DNA of 64,000 bases. Origin: Atriophallophorus winterbourni (Eukaryota > Platyhelminthes > Trematoda > Plagiorchiida > Microphallidae). Made by a program: the position numbers and the translations under genes. Location of the stretch: the NCBI GenBank assembly GCA_013407085.1, contig JACCGJ010000305.1, forward strand, positions 62,001 to 126,000, in the 5' to 3' direction. The notes below the pieces were generated by a model that saw only the letters and a program-made list of their open reading frames with translations, was not told the origin of the DNA and ran no database searches. Positions 1 to 9,512 of the stretch are shown one piece after another; within the stretch, counting starts at the first letter, position 1, and the number at the start of each line of letters is the position of its first letter.

Positions 1-615
1 ATACTCAGGCGCTCGAACGGTTGTGTAGCTTTTATCAGGGGAACGTGTGAAGGCTTGAAAAATTTACCTTCAGCACAAACACGACATGAGCTGATCATTC
101 GTTTTATATCGTCAACGGATTAAGGTAAATTCCGTGAACGGGCGAAGTGAATCATATGTGTGACACCGGGATGGCAGAGGGAGTCATGAAATTTCTTCAG
201 ATTCGAGACGTTATTGACTAATGCGCAAAATACGCGGGAAAGCGCATCTGCAACATGGTTTTGTTTTCCCAGTCTGTAGACAACGTCGTAGCTGAAAGAG
301 GCAAGTTCAACTCGCCAGCGTTCGATTTTCTCACTTTTTATTTTGCTTTTGTTCGTATTTCCGAACATAAAAGCGACAGACCTCTGATCAGTTACGAGTT
401 TAAAATGATTCCCAATAAGATAGTGTCTCCATTTTCTCAGAGCGTCTACGATTGCGTACGCCTGTTTTTTAACAAAGGAATGGTGTCGTTCTGATGTGGT
501 TAGTGTTCGTGAATAGAAAACAACTGGGCTTCCTCTCTGATTGAGCGTGGCGGCTATGGCTATATCAGAAGCATCAGTTTCAACTACAAGTGTTTCGCCA
601 ACTTTATAATATAAA
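1..615 (-). pseudogene. Ty3/gypsy pol remnant (RNase H to integrase zinc finger)
   Basis: Read on the minus strand this begins near 615 with an RNase H segment (VVETDASD, then VTDQRSV and VADALSR) and runs into the integrase HHCC zinc region (CHPGVTH, then CRVC) and the start of the integrase core (IKATQPFERL) at the window edge. A stop codon at about 118-120 breaks an otherwise continuous frame. The protein closely resembles the RNase H/integrase of gypsy-1 (4885-13326), so it is the same family. Upstream (above about 620) the RT domain is missing and RTE-type sequence begins directly, so the copy is truncated. An open frame at 120-902 runs through this junction by chance. The element continues past position 1. 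Confidence 0.85.
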
Positions 616-639
616 AAGAGAGTATAAGACAAACAGACA

Positions 640-1352
640 GCGATATACGACACATACGTAGAAACTTCATGTATCAGGCAGATAAGAGCTTGTTGCATTA
701 TATGAAAGTCATCTCCCAGAAGTGCGATGTCATCCGCATACTCTAGTTCTGTGGCTCTCTTACCCGTCTGAAGTTCAACACCTACGTCCACTAGACCATT
801 TAAAGCTTTTCTTAGGACATGGTCGATCGCGAAGTTAAAAAGGAACGGCGAGATAGGGCAGCCCTGATGCACCTCGCTGGAGATATTGAACGAGAACGAC
901 AATTGTCAGTACACTCAAACCCTGCCTCAGGTTTTAAACATCCTAACATACTTCTCGACACTTCATTTATTAGCAGACAGTTCCTAAGACTTTCGCGATC
1001 GATTGATTCGAATGCCGCTCGGATGTCAAGGAATATCACGATAGTTGGCCTACAAAATGCGTGGCGTTGCTCCAGTAATTGACGGAGATTTGATCTATAC
1101 ACTATCGACGGGCACGAAACCCAGTTTTCTCCTGGCGGATTAGCTCTTCCCGTTTGGTGCTCAACCGGTGAAGCAAAATGGAGGCCAGTATTTTAGGCGC
1201 TACTGAAATGAGACTGATATTCCGATGATTTTTACAATAATCGCGCTGTCCATCTTTGAAAATAGTAGCAATTTCTGATTCTCTCCAAGAGATTGGGACG
1301 CGCTCCTCAGCCCATATGTTGAAGTTCGAAAAATAGAGCGAAACCGTCATCC
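640..1352 (-). pseudogene. RTE-type non-LTR reverse transcriptase fragment (RTE-0)
   Basis: Minus-strand translation gives consecutive RT blocks: WAEERVPISW and IFKDGQRD near 1300, FLDIRAAFESIDR near 1050, QGCPISPFLFNFAID near 860 and the catalytic YADDIALLGDD near 730. Frames shift at about 1100 and about 900. The blocks match in order those of RTE-1 (9410-10140). The thumb and the C-terminal region after YADD are absent because gypsy sequence begins near 620. It belongs to one scattered minus-strand RTE copy whose endonuclease lies at 2690-3122. Confidence 0.85.
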
Positions 1353-1392
1353 ATTAACAATGACGGTACCAAAGCATTAACACCTGATGCCC

Positions 1393-1500
1393 TATTATTA
1401 TATTTGCACAATCTGATACAGATATAGTGCCGTTCAACATAAACAATGAGATGTACAAAGCGAGAAGGGGGGTACAAAGCGTTGTCATCGGCATCGTTGA
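1393..1500 (-). repeat. Short repeat with TAA-rich tail, same as the insert at 12624-12743
   Basis: About 105 bp almost identical to 12624-12743: the same 'ctgatacagatatagtgccg' and 'gtacaaagcgagaagg' segments in the same orientation. On the minus strand it ends in a TAATA-type run, the form of a 5'-truncated non-LTR 3' end. It interrupts the RTE-0 remnant. I could not define a target duplication here. Confidence 0.75.
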
Positions 1501-1720
1501 ACGCAGGCATGATACTACCCGGTTGCCTACACCGAAGTAGGGGAGATTTCGTTTAGGGGGTCCCACCCCGAGCCTTTACCCACAAGGCAGTGGAGCGAGA
1601 GAGGTTCGCACCTATCGGTGGCCGGTGACCGACGAAGCGGTTCATACGCCCTTTTCTGGGAATTTCCAGTTCGGAGCCCGATAACCCCGTTGATAGGTTG
1701 GTGACTTCAGTTTTTGCCTG
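1500..1720 (-). repeat. RTE 5' UTR fragment
   Basis: On the minus strand this matches the 5' UTR of RTE-1 (7540-7690): 'ccgataggtgcga', the 'ctgccttg.gggt' block and the terminal 'aaccgggtagtatca'. No ORF is expected. It lies inside the RTE-0 region but between its RT and pre-RT parts, which is the wrong place for that copy's own 5' end, so it is probably the leader of a second RTE copy inserted or rearranged here. Confidence 0.7.
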
Positions 1721-1744
1721 TGCACCATACAATGTCCTTGGATA

Positions 1745-1885
1745 GGACAAGGGGCAGTGACTTTTGGAGCGGCGAGTCACATCCGCCGCGTCGTGATGTC
1801 ATCATTGGATTTTTGTGGCTTTTTATAGGGAGAACGCTTGCCAGGCGAAAACCCACCACACCCTCAGACACCACCGCCGAACCTT
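1745..1885 (-). repeat. Dispersed module S (CR1 3' UTR-like block), copy 1
   Basis: On the minus strand it holds 'gtgtggtggg', then 'ccctataaaaagccac' and 'tccaatgatg'. The same ordered blocks occur at 14415-14545 (minus), 24571-24695 (plus) and 36755-36895 (plus). In two of those places it is the 3' UTR of CR1 elements. Confidence 0.65.
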
Positions 1886-1964
1886 TCGCTGAGCTCGGAG
1901 AACCGAGCCCACCCAGCTGGCACCACGTGGAGGTATTTCGGCAAGCCAGCCCTGATGCCCTATA

Positions 1965-2191
1965 GCCCTTAAGACTTGGGAGTACATTGTAAATCTCTGA
2001 TTGAGTCGGAGTCTAGAGATAAATCTACCCCGTGGTACAGTGCTCTGTATCCTCGAAATTAATGGAGGCCAGTTAAACGGTGCCTTAAAATGTTCTACCC
2101 ATCGCTCTATGTGCCTGTGCATGTTAATAACTGGCGAACCATCTGCTTCACGTATCAGCTAAATGATGCCTACAACTGCCGCAGATTCCGT
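1965..2191 (-). pseudogene. RTE-0 pre-RT segment
   Basis: The minus frame contains DGSPVINMHRHIERWVEHF-like sequence, equivalent to NGSPITNLSRRLERWAEHF of RTE-1 (about 9126-9180), the linker just before the RT domain. It fits in order between the endonuclease part (2690-3122) and the RT part (640-1352). It is short and separated from both by insertions. Confidence 0.7.
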
Positions 2192-2303
2192 TTCCAATAT
2201 CTGCCAGGCCTGGGCAACCTGACAGAATCTTAGCCCACGTGCAGTCTATGACTCTGTGGCACTTTGCCTGGATCCGGCTTGTGTTTTCATACATATAATA
2301 AGC
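2192..2303 (+). mobile_element. SINE-like family A, 5'-truncated copy
   Basis: This is the only clear copy with its sense strand on plus. It starts within the family near 'aggcctgggcaacctgac', continues through 'gcccacgtgcagtct' and ends 'cttgtgttttcatac' followed by a short ATA-type tail. It matches the 3' part of the copies at 5768-6035, 6326-6549 and 61605-61849, which read on the minus strand. Confidence 0.7.
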
Positions 2304-2384
2304 CGTCATAACGCATCATATATGCTATCTTCTTTTCTTTTTCTTTTGTGCGACTATCTCCTCCTGGAGGATGAGTAGGATTCA

Positions 2385-3127
2385 ATGAAGATTCTTGGGA
2401 ATTTGGGTACAAAGCGGCGTTCCCAGCACCACTCAGCGTTTGTTCAAGTCAGCTTCTCTAGCCTTAGCACAACCAAGTGCGGCCTGCAAGGCAGCAGAAA
2501 GTTAGAGACAATTAGCAGAAACCCAGTGTTCAGCTACACGGGAAGTCAGCCCACAACTACTCAAGGCGGCTGTTTCCACGGCGGTTTGCATCCCACTCTA
2601 TTGTTCATCGACACTATCTTTGGGAACTCCGGAAAGATGCAAACTCAAATTAGCCTGAAACTCACTGAGAACCGGGAGACCAATAAGCCTGGCAAGATTC
2701 AGCAGCCATGGGACGTTTCTACGTTTCTCGCCAAAACGCATCGAGACCTAAGCAAAGAATAACGCATGATCGGACTCTAGACAGGTGCCCCAGTAGAACT
2801 CTTGCACACGAGTAGCTTATAGCAATATGGTCAATTTGCGTGAACAAGGCCGCCGAAGCAGTGACGCTTCGATTGGCGGAAGTTAGTGCTAGCAAGGTAG
2901 AGTCTGTGCTCTGTGGACAAGCTGAACAATGTTTCGATGAAAATCGAGACCAAACCGTCCACCCACGAAACGCTCGTTTAAAGATAGACGGTATACACGT
3001 GCGTTCATGACTCCAGCCAAGACAACTATATCACTCATCAATGCAAGTCTAATGAGTTCTTGTAATTTTCCGTAGAACTCATCCTTGGCTAGTTCAGAGC
3101 TACAATCAGTCGAAGCACAGTCACGTC
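2385..3127 (-). pseudogene. RTE-0 APE endonuclease and linker, degraded
   Basis: Minus-strand translation from 3122 gives TDCSSELAKDEFYGKLQELI, then DIVVLAGVMNARV and a QIDHIAIS block near 2830. These match the AP-endonuclease of RTE-1 (TDCSADLSKDNFYENLHSLF; IMAGDLNARV; QIDHIAIS). The conserved GDLN aspartate position reads GVMN here, so catalysis would be lost. A degraded endonuclease-RT linker extends down to about 2385. A 125-codon plus-strand frame across 2385-2762 is the shadow of this region. The copy stops abruptly at 3127 where CR1-0 begins. Confidence 0.75.
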
Positions 3128-4884
3128 TTGTTGATGCGAGATTTCAATCCACCTAGTTTGACCGTTGAACCCTCCCGCGATACTTTTGCTTGGGAGCTGA
3201 ATGAACTGATAGGAAGTCACCCTTTGTACAATCACGTGACTGAACCGACACGTTTTTGTGGAAATGACACGCCTTCTCTATTTGACCTCTTACTAACGAA
3301 TGAGGAGTTGATGATTGAGGAAATCTCGAGTGAAACTCCGTTAGGCAAAAGCGACTATATAGTTTTGACTTTGTGAGCTATGTTAACTACCTCAACCATG
3401 AGGTCGCTAAGTTACGGACGGTCACTGACTACGGCATTTTCTATCACGTTGTAGCCGCCAATAGCTTCGATTTCATGTTAGAGGACGGTTCGGATTCAAC
3501 TTGGCTAAATTTTGTTACCAAGTGGCACCAGATGCTAGAGCTTTTTTCAGTCTCAGTCATGTGAAAAACCACCGGCAGGTTCATTCGGAGCAAAACTCGT
3601 AAATGGATGTGCCGCAGAAATGCCGCGTGGACTGAGCTCAAACTGACACAACTGCCAAATGATTGTGAGTGTTATAGAAAATTAGGAAATCATTGCACGG
3701 GACTGGTGCGCCAGGACAAATTTGATTATCAAAGTAAACTCACCGGTCAATTCCTGGAAAACAACAAGCTCTTGTACAAATTTATCAACAATAAACGGAA
3801 GGTTCAGACTGGTATCCTTTCACTTACCACCAGTATAGGTTCCACGACGACATCAAAGGATGCGGCAAATGTTTTAAGATTACATTACATGCCAATTTTC
3901 CAAAACCCCTCTCTAATTTTCCATATGCGTTTGACCCCATCACCCCAAACTTCTTGTATTATGTTTTCTGCGAACAAAGTTCGAGAAAAAATCATGCAAC
4001 TTTGACTCAACTCATCACCGGGTATCGACCGTATCACACCGAAATCATTGTGCGCAGTTGCCGATCAACTTTGCGAACCGCTCGCGGCATATTTCCAAAA
4101 ATTGATGGATAACTCTGAAGTCCCTAGTGGTTGGAAGGAAGGTATCATCACTCCAATTTTTAAGGGTGGAAGCCTTAGTGATCCTGCCAATTATCGTCCA
4201 GTCACCCTTCTCCCAGTGTTATCCAAGGTGATGGAAGCGATCGTTGCCGACGAAATTATGGCTTTTGTGAATAGTTCCTATTTCATCGCTGCAGAACAAC
4301 ATGGATTTTGTAAATGGCATTCTTGTACCACTAATTTGCTTTTAGCCAGAGACTACTGGCCTAAAGCTGCTGATGAAGGTCAGGGTATGGACGTCATTTA
4401 TTTGGATTTCTCTAAGGCATTTGACCGAGTTGACCATGCGATATTGCTTAACAAGTTGCAAGCACTAGGTATTCCACCCGCGTTGCTGTCATGGGTAGGT
4501 GCATTCCTACGTTCGCGAAACCTTCGGGTGCGTGTTAGACAGACCCTTTCAGAACCATTCTCAATTCAGTTTGGAATACCGGAGGGGTCCGTTCTTGGCC
4601 CGCGTCTATTTTTGATATTTATCAACGACATTGGTGGGTACGTCGAATCATCATTTCTCCTGTTCGCGGATGATATCAAGATTTGATGGTTCATCAACTC
4701 ACCCAGCGATACAAGGAAACTTCAATTCGACCTGGATTCATTACACGCATGGTCTACGATTAATCGCTTACTATTCAAAACTGACAAATGCCACGCAGTA
4801 CGCATTCGTCTTCCTGGCGACCCTGGCTATAATCTGGGTGGCAAGATGCTCGCTGTCACGATGCAAGAAAAAGATCTTGGGGTG
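3128..4884 (+). pseudogene. CR1-0 endonuclease end plus reverse transcriptase, 5' half
   Basis: CR1-type ORF2 read on plus: end of the APE endonuclease (RDFNPPSL; TRFCGNDTPSLFDLLLTNEE; KSDYIVL where SDH is usual), then RT blocks GIITPIFKGGSLSDPANYRP, YLDFSKAFDRVDHAILLNKL, GIPEGSVLGPRLF and the active site LFADDIKI near 4670. In-frame stops occur at 3374, 3562, 4003 and 4684. The frame is cut at 4884 by gypsy-1 and resumes at 13332 with QNDLDCSAQCS. The 5-bp GGGTG at 880-884 of the 4 kb block (4880-4884) is repeated at 13327-13331. The N-terminal endonuclease and ORF1 are missing. Confidence 0.9.
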
Positions 4885-5048
4885 TGTTTTGATTGATCGA
4901 TCAAACAAACCAGTGCGAAGAATGATTGCCTGTAATCTAGGCTTTATTCAAATCACAATTGGAGTATAGTGGCTGCAAAGAGAAAGAGTACTACAATAAG
5001 ACTAGAATATGGTGATAAAGCATATAGCAGCAAAATTCAATCATAGCA
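4885..5048 (-). repeat. gypsy-1 3' LTR
   Basis: 164 bp, 'tgttttgattgatcgatc' to 'attcaatcatagca' on plus, nearly identical to 13163-13326. On the minus strand a purine tract (ggtgggggagaa, 5049-5060) sits immediately upstream and would serve as polypurine tract. Confidence 0.92.
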
Positions 5049-5080
5049 TTCTCCCCCACCGAATATGAATGAGTATGGTG

Positions 5081-5760
5081 TTAAACAAAAATGTGCAATA
5101 TCATGCTTGTCTGTTGCGTAAATTGTAAGAATGAACTCTGTTGTTTTTGTATATGATCCTCGAGTTTCGATTCAGTTGCATCAGGTTGAGTTAAACGAGG
5201 AGCGAGGGACTTTGCGAAATCATCACCACCGAATTCAGGAGTTTCAGAATGTTCGTCAGAATTAACAGGAATGTGTTGCTCAAGATTGGTAGGGCGAGTG
5301 GCCTGCAGATAATCGTTACCTTTTGGAGCTAGATGACGGACTGTATCTTCTCGAACATCAGGTAAACGGACGTGGGCATACTGCGGGTTGCATTCTAACA
5401 ATTCAACTTCGTCAACACAAGTATCGTATTTGGAATCACGGGAATGTTTCTTGAGCAACACAATACCGGGTGTAGTTAGCCACGTAGGAAGGGTAGTACC
5501 AGTCGCTGACCGACGATTGTATGCGAATAGGCGTTCATGTGGTGTGGTGTTTGTAGTGGTGCACAGTAGCGACCGAATTGACTGAAGTGCATCTAAAAGG
5601 ACCGTCTCCCATTGGCTAGTAAGTAGGCCACGGGATTTCAGAGTGAGTAGAATCGACTTCCATAAAGTGCCATTGAGCCGTTCCACTTGACCGTTGCACT
5701 GTGGATTATATGGCGTTGTACCGCTAGTAGCGATGCCATTGTTGTGGAGGAATTGTCTTA
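5081..5760 (-). pseudogene. gypsy-1 integrase C-terminal half
   Basis: The minus frame starts in the integrase core and carries the conserved TTPYNPQCNGQVERLNGTLW segment with the catalytic glutamate of DDE, followed by the C-terminal domain (PTWLTTPGIVLLKK; HVRLPDVREDTVRHLAP) and an acidic tail, ending 20-30 bp before the polypurine tract. The upstream core with the two aspartates lies at 6043-6319, separated by a SINE-like insertion. The two halves would be in register if that insertion and one target-duplication copy were absent. Confidence 0.88.
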
Positions 5761-5767
5761 GTTCATT

Positions 5768-6035
5768 GTATGTATGTATGTATGTATGAAAGCACAAGCC
5801 TGATTCAGGCAGTGCCGCACAGTCAGAGACTGCACGTGGGCGATATTACTGTCAGTTTGCCCAGGCCTAGACAGATATGAGAAGGAAAGTACAAGTGGAA
5901 ATGGTAGTGAGACTCCAGCGTGTTTCAGCATGCAGCTCACTACCATTGGCCAATCAATTTAGCACGATGTTAGCCGCACAGCACAAAGTACTGCACGATT
6001 GCACATCCGTGCATATTGCACATCCGTGCATCTTC
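5768..6035 (-). mobile_element. SINE-like family A, copy in integrase (with TATG tail)
   Basis: 268 bp flanked by GTTCATT (5761-5767 and 6036-6042). On the minus strand it starts in tandem 'gcacggatgtgca' motifs and ends in a (CATA)n run, visible on plus as TATG repeats at 5768-5786. An inverted repeat TGGTAGTGAG/CTCACTACCA (5902-5911, 5936-5945) lies inside. There is no ORF and I see no clear tRNA A and B boxes. The tetranucleotide tail and target duplication indicate LINE-style retrotransposition in trans. Confidence 0.85.
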
Positions 6036-6042
6036 GTTCATT

Positions 6043-6319
6043 AGACATGAAAGAGGGACCGCGATCAGAGTGTATAAAACCCGGCGTGTCAAATGTTGTG
6101 AAAACTACCAGAAGGCAATTGATGATAGTTTGTGATGTCATGTCAGGGCAAGGGAAAGCGAACGGGAAGCGGGAATATTCATCTATGATTGTTAGCAGGT
6201 AGCGGTTCCGGCTTGTTGATGGTAGTGGTCCTTTAAAATCGAGACTGAGTCTTTCGAAAGGCTGGGTAGCCTTTATCAAGTGGGCGCCTGTATGTTTGAA
6301 GTATTGTGGCTTTATTTCA
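6043..6319 (-). pseudogene. gypsy-1 integrase core, N-terminal half
   Basis: Minus translation contains PFERLSLDFKGPLP and TIIDEYSRFPFAFP (first catalytic aspartate region) and DTPGFIHSDRGPSFMS (second aspartate, SDRG). It is bounded by SINE-like insertions on both sides. The frame is otherwise open. Confidence 0.88.
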
Positions 6320-6325
6320 CAACAG

Positions 6326-6549
6326 TATGAAAGCACAAGCCTGATCCAGGCAAAGTGCCGTACAGTCAGAGACTGCACGTGGGCTAAGATACTGTCAGGT
6401 TGCCCAGGCCTAGACAGATATGGGAAAGAAAATAGAAATGGTAGTGAGACTCCAGCCTGTTTCAGCATGCAGCTTACCACCGATGGCCAATCAATTTAGC
6501 ACGGTGTTAGCCGCACAGCACATAAATACTGTACGATTGCACATCCGTG
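6326..6549 (-). mobile_element. SINE-like family A, second copy in gypsy-1
   Basis: 224 bp flanked by CAACAG (6320-6325, 6550-6555). It is very similar to 5768-6035, with the same inverted repeat and the same 3' end 'ctttcata' on minus, but with almost no tetranucleotide tail. It splits the integrase zinc-finger region of gypsy-1. Confidence 0.82.
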
Positions 6550-6552
6550 CAA

Positions 6553-7261
6553 CAGACAGACAGAACAACCAGCAGTCATTTTACGGACCTCATCCAAGGA
6601 GTAAGGCAAGTTTCGCGCTCGAATGAAGTGCATGAAGCGGGTGACGCCAGGGTGGCATAAGTTCTCATGTATCTGACGCAGTTTTATTAATGGTTCCACA
6701 AAACCACAAAGTGCATCCGCTGCTTGATTCTGTCGGCCTGGTCGGTAAACCACATCATATTGGTATTGTGGCAGCTCTGAACGCCAACGTTGAATCTTGT
6801 CGCTTTTAATTTTACCACGTTGTCTATTGTCATACATAAAAGAGACGGAACGCTGGTCTGTCACTAGTCTGAATGGGTTGTTTATAAGATAATGCCTCCA
6901 TTTCCTGACAGCTTCAACGATTGCACACGCCTTTTTCGATAGCCGAGTGGTGTTGCTCCCTGTGATTCAACGTTCGTGAGAAGAAAGCTACTGGTCCACC
7001 ACTCTGATTAAGCGTTGCGGCGATCACGACGTCAGATGCATCAGTTTCTACTGTTAATGGAACCGCATGATCGATTGTGATTAGTAAGGCTTTTTAACTG
7101 ATTGAAAGCAGTAAGCGCAGATTCAGGAAGAGGAAAAACTTGGTTATGGATAAGTGAATATATGGTGTCTGAAAAGCGGGGTATCCAATGGGAGTAATAG
7201 GCAAACATGCAAACTGCTCGTTGTTGAGAGTTATGATCGACTGGTGGTGGTAATTCTCTTA
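6553..7261 (-). pseudogene. gypsy-1 RT end, RNase H and integrase zinc finger
   Basis: On minus from 7261: the RT connection (HWIPRFSD, FPLPESALTAFNQLK), the RNase H start near 7060 (TVETDASD), then VTDQRSVSFM near 6860, VADAL-equivalent AADAL, and the zinc motif ENLCHPGVTRFMH with CSVC near 6580. Small frameshifts near 6930 and 6990 and a stop interrupt it. It abuts RTE-1 at 7266. Confidence 0.82.
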
Positions 7262-7265
7262 GAGG

Positions 7266-7691
7266 CCGAGACTGGACCTTGACGTGGTGCAGCGGCTTGC
7301 GTGCCTCGATGATCCATTGAGCTATACTGGGTGATGTCTTCGTGGCATCTTCAGAGTTACTCATACCAGGTTGGTCAATGGTGAGAAGCCAGACAAACAC
7401 AGTCTCCTTGTTTCCTCGTGGACATTGTATACCAGGAGAGGCGTATGAATCCGCAAGGATCACCGGCTCGACTGGTTGGGATGATGTCGGGAGTCCCTGC
7501 TTGGTCTCTACCTCGCGAATGGCTTGTGAACTGTACCTACAGTATCCGGCCCCGATAGGTGCGATCCTTAATCTCGCTCCGCTGCCTTGCGGGTTAGGCT
7601 TTCGGGCCAAAGGCTTGAGGTGGGAGTCCTCAAGATCAACTCCTCTACTTCGGCCTGGGCAACCGGGTAGTATCACGCCCACACCCAAACA
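7266..7691 (+). promoter_or_regulatory. RTE-1 5' UTR / internal promoter region
   Basis: Non-coding leader before the ATG at 7692. The blocks 'ccattgagctatactgggtg' and 'aaccgggtagtatcacgcc' recur at 25081-25312 (minus), and the second recurs at 1500-1720 (minus), so it is a conserved leader. RTE elements transcribe from internal promoters; no specific promoter box can be assigned from sequence alone. Confidence 0.65.
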
Positions 7692-9512
7692 ATGACAATA
7701 ACAGTACTAGAAATTCCTAACTCTATCTCTTCTATTGCTTCTACCGCCTCTTCTCCACATGTTACCATCCCCGATTCGCTCTCTCTACCTGATGTACGAC
7801 TCATGCCGTCTAGACAGCCGTCGATTGCTGCAACTCTTCTACGCCCGCGGGTTTCATTTAGGTTAGCTTCGTTTAACGTTCGGACCTTGCTACAACCGGG
7901 ACAACAGGCCGGCCTTGCACGAACGCTCGAGACGTTAGGCATTGATATCTGCTGCTTGTCGGAAACCCGTTTCCGTGACACAAGCGAAGTCTGTCAGTTG
8001 GTCTCACCAGCTGAACCAGACAGCAGATTCCACCTGCGCCTCTCTAGTGACCCATGTGCTTCCTCTGCCGGATTGGCTGGCGTCGGTATCGCGCTCAGCT
8101 CCCTTTCTGAGCAATCACTCTTAGAGTGGATTCCCGTTGACAGCAGACTGTGTGGTGCACGGTTTCGTGGCCACTGTCGGGTGAACAGGCGGTGCGAAAC
8201 GCGGAGGGATTTGTTTGTGATATCTGCCTACGCTCCAACGGACTGTAGTGCGGATCTCAGTAAGGACAACTTCTATGAGAATTTGCATAGTTTGTTTCGT
8301 AAGGCACGCAGGACAGATGTCGTAATCATGGCAGGAGATCTCAACGCTCGCGTTCGTCGCCTGTCTGAATACGAGCGCCACCTTGGAGGTCAGTATGGGC
8401 TGGATGGCGGGCGTTCAGATAACGGAGAGCGATTGCTCATATTCTGTGGCGATCACCGCCTCTGTCTCTCCAGTACGACATTTCGGCGTTCTCAGCGTCG
8501 AATGGCCACATGGCGCTCACCATCACAGCACGTCTGGTCTCAAATTGACCACATTGCTATTAGCTACAGGTGGCGTGGTAGCATCAAGGATTGCCGTTCA
8601 TACTGGACCACCAGTGTGGACTCGGACCACGCGCTAGTCTGTGCGACAGTCAACTTCCAATTTGGGGGTAAGGCACGCGCACGACGAACTCATGTAGACA
8701 CCGCCTCTTTGATGCTCCCCGCTGTCAGAACCGAGTTCCATCATGCATTGACCAGGGAGCTCGCAGAAGCACCCCCGTCTGATGTTGAGCAGCACTGGAA
8801 CTTCGTTCGGACAGCACTGTCCTACGCTACTTCTGAAAGCTGTCAACCCACCCGCGCTTTGCCACGCTCTTGGATCTCGGCCCAGTCACTTGCTTTAATC
8901 GATCACCGTCGAACTTTACCCACCGGCACTGAACACAACCGTGCCCGGAGAGAATTCAATACCCGCTTAAAGGCCAGCTTAAGGAATGACCGCAAGTTCT
9001 GGTGGACGCAACGTGCTTGTGAGATGGAGGTTGCAGCCGCTTCGGGCAATACTCGCAAATTGTTTCAGTTAATTAGAGCTACTGGTTCGAAACTGAATAC
9101 AGTGAGCGAGACTATTTGCGAAACCAACGGCTCGCCGATCACCAATCTTAGTAGACGCTTGGAACGATGGGCTGAGCACTTTAGTGCTCAGTTCAGCCAG
9201 CCACCTCCTCCGACCTCGCCGCCTGAGACACCGATTTGCACGCCTTGGCCCGTTTCCTTAGCCGCTCCTGATCTCCAGGAGGTGAGAGAGGTAATTCGAG
9301 CACTGAAGCGCTACAAGTCACCTGGTCCTGACGACCTCCACCCGATTTTGTTTAAGGAGGGAGGTGATCTTGTGGCAGCGGAGTTACGTGATTTGTTTAC
9401 CAAAGTATGGGCTGAGGAGCGGGTCCCGGCGTCATGGGGTGAATCGACGGTTATCCCAATCTTTAAGAAGGGCGCACGGAATCTGTATTCCATCATCGTG
9501 GGATATCCCTGA
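7692..9512 (+). CDS. RTE-1 endonuclease and N-terminal RT (frame broken at C-end)
   Basis: 606 codons from ATG 7692. Residues about 55-320 are an APE-type endonuclease: FNVRTLLQPG, LSETRFRD (catalytic Glu), SAYAPTDCS, IMAGDLNARV (Asp-Asn), QIDHIAIS and SDHALVC (SDH). It should nick target DNA to prime reverse transcription. Residues about 340-600 are the linker and RT fingers (KSPGPDDLHPILFKEG; WAEERVPASWGESTVIPIFK). Near 9485 the frame shifts by one base and ends in a false tail to a TGA at 9510-9512. The same protein resumes in another frame and continues to 10849. Apart from this lesion I see no stop codons. Confidence 0.9.
   Translation: MTITVLEIPNSISSIASTASSPHVTIPDSLSLPDVRLMPSRQPSIAATLLRPRVSFRLASFNVRTLLQPGQQAGLARTLETLGIDICCLSETRFRDTSEVCQLVSPAEPDSRFHLRLSSDPCASSAGLAGVGIALSSLSEQSLLEWIPVDSRLCGARFRGHCRVNRRCETRRDLFVISAYAPTDCSADLSKDNFYENLHSLFRKARRTDVVIMAGDLNARVRRLSEYERHLGGQYGLDGGRSDNGERLLIFCGDHRLCLSSTTFRRSQRRMATWRSPSQHVWSQIDHIAISYRWRGSIKDCRSYWTTSVDSDHALVCATVNFQFGGKARARRTHVDTASLMLPAVRTEFHHALTRELAEAPPSDVEQHWNFVRTALSYATSESCQPTRALPRSWISAQSLALIDHRRTLPTGTEHNRARREFNTRLKASLRNDRKFWWTQRACEMEVAAASGNTRKLFQLIRATGSKLNTVSETICETNGSPITNLSRRLERWAEHFSAQFSQPPPPTSPPETPICTPWPVSLAAPDLQEVREVIRALKRYKSPGPDDLHPILFKEGGDLVAAELRDLFTKVWAEERVPASWGESTVIPIFKKGARNLYSIIVGYP

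Noticed and set aside
2385..2762. 125-codon plus-strand ORF
   Set aside because: The opposite strand encodes a degraded RTE endonuclease linker; no similarity on plus.
4370..4376. CTGATGA as hammerhead core
   Set aside because: No stem II or GAAA follows; it lies in CR1 RT coding sequence. The same applies to 12603-12609 and 23625-23631.
6420..6630. Plus-strand ORFs over the SINE-like copies
   Set aside because: Repeated wherever the SINE-like family occurs and without coding character.
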